Below, piece by piece: positions 62,921-64,000 of a stretch of DNA of 64,000 nt. This stretch comes from G963663495 sp963663495. GTDB taxonomy: Bacteria > Bacteroidota > Rhodothermia > Rhodothermales > Bin80. The stretch lies in NCBI GenBank assembly GCA_963663495.1, contig OY760427.1:4030001-4094000 (forward strand). The letters are read 5' to 3'. Under the pieces are notes generated by a model. The model did not search any database and had not been told where the DNA came from. It saw nothing but the letters and a program-made list of their open reading frames with translations. A program made the position numbers and the translations under genes. The first letter of the stretch is position 1. Every line of letters starts with the position of its first letter.

Positions 62921-63982
62921 TCAGTTATCGTTTGTCTGATTGATGGAAGGAAACAATGCTGATCGCATCGCTGGAAGATACGCAGCGCGGGGCAATCTTC
63001 GCATGTGTGACTCTATCTCAAGAAGCAACAACGCCAGACAAGCACGGCGTTTGTCTGGCGGCATCCACAAGCGAACATCGCGTAGTCGCCGCACCAGCTT
63101 CTTGGAGACATGGGCCACACAACGAGTACTTCGAAGGCTCGGACTCAACTGTTCATACAGTCCTGTCCGGTGCAGTGTCAGCGTCCTATCCAGACCCCGC
63201 AAGAGCCACCGGGCCGCAGACCGGTTACACACCAAAAGGTCCGTATGGATCTGCATCAACGCTGCATGCGCCACCTTCGGATCCGGCACGGCGAAAGCAC
63301 GCGTGATCGCCCCCCGAATGTGCCGCCCGTCCTGCTCGGACAGATAACTCACTACACGCGTGCGCTTGTGCATCTGGCAGTGTTGCTGCTGCATACCGGT
63401 ACCCAAGCACTCTTGCAGTACGCCGGTCAGCGAGGTCACATCAGGAGTGATGCAGAAGAGCCCCCGATCTGCGCACAAACCGCGCTCCAACAAGCCTTGT
63501 AACAAGTGTTGCACGCGCTCCGCATCGTGCAACGGAGCCTCCACAAAGCCCAGAATGCGCCGATAACCCTCAATGGTAGCGGCCATGCACACGACTATGG
63601 GTCGCCCCCACACTTCCATGGCATCAAGCCAAAGGATTACGTGCTCTTCTTCACACAACGGGCGCGTATCAAACACCTGCCGCGCCTGCTCGCACGCCGC
63701 AGCATCATCATCGTACCCCAATGCCAAGCCTCCCGGAGACTCCAGAGACTCCGGAGCACGGACGCTATTTTCCTCCTCGGAAGGTGCTTCTGCCAACTGC
63801 TCCCCAGTGCCGTCTGGAGCCGCATTATCCGACGGAAGCATAACATCCTCTTCCAGACTAGACGTCAACTGCTGCACACACTGGGTGAGGTGCCGCAACA
63901 AGTCAAATTGCAGCTGCCGACCGGACGCGCCGGTATGACGCAGCCCCTGAATGAGCTGCGATAAATCATCTGATAAACTCAT
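62921..63982 (-). CDS. Catalytically degenerate Mutator transposase paralogue, upstream partner
   Basis: 353 residues. The central region aligns with the adjoining IS256 transposase: VILWLDAMEVWG (first Asp kept), GLFCITPDVTSL against GLLVILDGSKGL (second Asp shifted by one place), QHCQMHKRTRVVSYL against QRCTWHKRENVVSYI, and STRCVAHVSKKLV against TNNIMENLNSLI (catalytic Glu replaced by His). N-terminal region is unrelated and acidic (EEENSVRAPESLESP). The frame has no stop or shift, so the protein seems maintained despite loss of catalysis. Likely a regulatory or architectural partner (inference). Confidence 0.7.
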   Translation of the reverse strand: MSLSDDLSQLIQGLRHTGASGRQLQFDLLRHLTQCVQQLTSSLEEDVMLPSDNAAPDGTGEQLAEAPSEEENSVRAPESLESPGGLALGYDDDAAACEQARQVFDTRPLCEEEHVILWLDAMEVWGRPIVVCMAATIEGYRRILGFVEAPLHDAERVQHLLQGLLERGLCADRGLFCITPDVTSLTGVLQECLGTGMQQQHCQMHKRTRVVSYLSEQDGRHIRGAITRAFAVPDPKVAHAALMQIHTDLLVCNRSAARWLLRGLDRTLTLHRTGLYEQLSPSLRSTRCVAHVSKKLVRRLRDVRLWMPPDKRRACLALLLLEIESHMRRLPRAAYLPAMRSALFPSINQTNDN

Positions 63983-64000
63983 AAGTGATCATGGATCCGT

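Noticed and set aside
1..64000. CRISPR array, tRNA or rRNA genes
   Set aside because: No regularly spaced short repeats with unique spacers and no cloverleaf or rRNA sequence was recognised; the tandem repeats found are contiguous and mostly inside genes.

Overview
The window reads as a piece of a Gram-negative, Bacteroidota/Rhodothermia-like chromosome. This is inferred from the gene families, not from a marker gene. The signs are lipoprotein signals on very large FG-GAP/VCBS proteins ending in ASPIC/UnbV (CRTAC1) domains, a SusC-type TonB plug domain, sodium:solute symporters next to peptidase and deacetylase genes, and a Tat-exported protein. No rRNA, tRNA or CRISPR array was recognised.

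Layout. 1-3436 (+): a tightly overlapping peptide-salvage operon (M19 dipeptidase, RidA, DUF997 protein, SSS symporter). 4006-6946 (-): an overlapping operon of nitrilase, M20 amidohydrolase and AlkD-like protein, followed by an SDR at 7475-8254 (-). 8775-25070: a defence and mobile-element region. It holds two IS200/IS605-type TnpB elements, both broken; a BREX-type pglX interrupted at a G9 tract; a highly structured RNA candidate (HEARO/omega-RNA-like); a Tat protein; and an IS66-bounded composite island. The island has 8-bp target duplications and carries a decayed type IIG restriction-modification gene with repeated C-terminal specificity modules, plus a two-gene AT-rich cassette (SDH/ClpP-like serine protease and a small basic protein). 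25073-35396: a second IS66 element with Russian-doll insertions, namely two tandem copies of a DruA-domain/Tn5-type transposase element inside tnpA and an IS1634 element inside tnpC. Deleting each insert plus one target duplication rejoins the host sequence in register. 35626-37230: IS1380 transposase with twelve acidic pentapeptide repeats. 37798-46893 (+): an operon of three CRTAC1-type lipoproteins and one unknown lipoprotein. 46916-49012: chimeric IS debris. 49134-49613 (-): a plug-only lipoprotein. 50422-54990 (+): symporter and PIG-L deacetylase. 55393-60250: mosaic IS relics. 60251-63982: a Mutator (IS256-like) element with a long repeated non-coding tail and, upstream of the transposase, a paralogue that has lost catalytic residues.

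How it fits together: the housekeeping genes form uptake and salvage operons for peptides, amides and carbohydrates. The defence genes (pglX, type IIG) both show simple-sequence tracts exactly where the reading frame breaks, which suggests phase variation or decay through such tracts. Much of the rest is insertion sequences that have jumped into each other, so the window gives a readable relative chronology of transposition: IS605 first, then the IS66 composite into it; and, in the second IS66, the DruA-type and IS1634 insertions.
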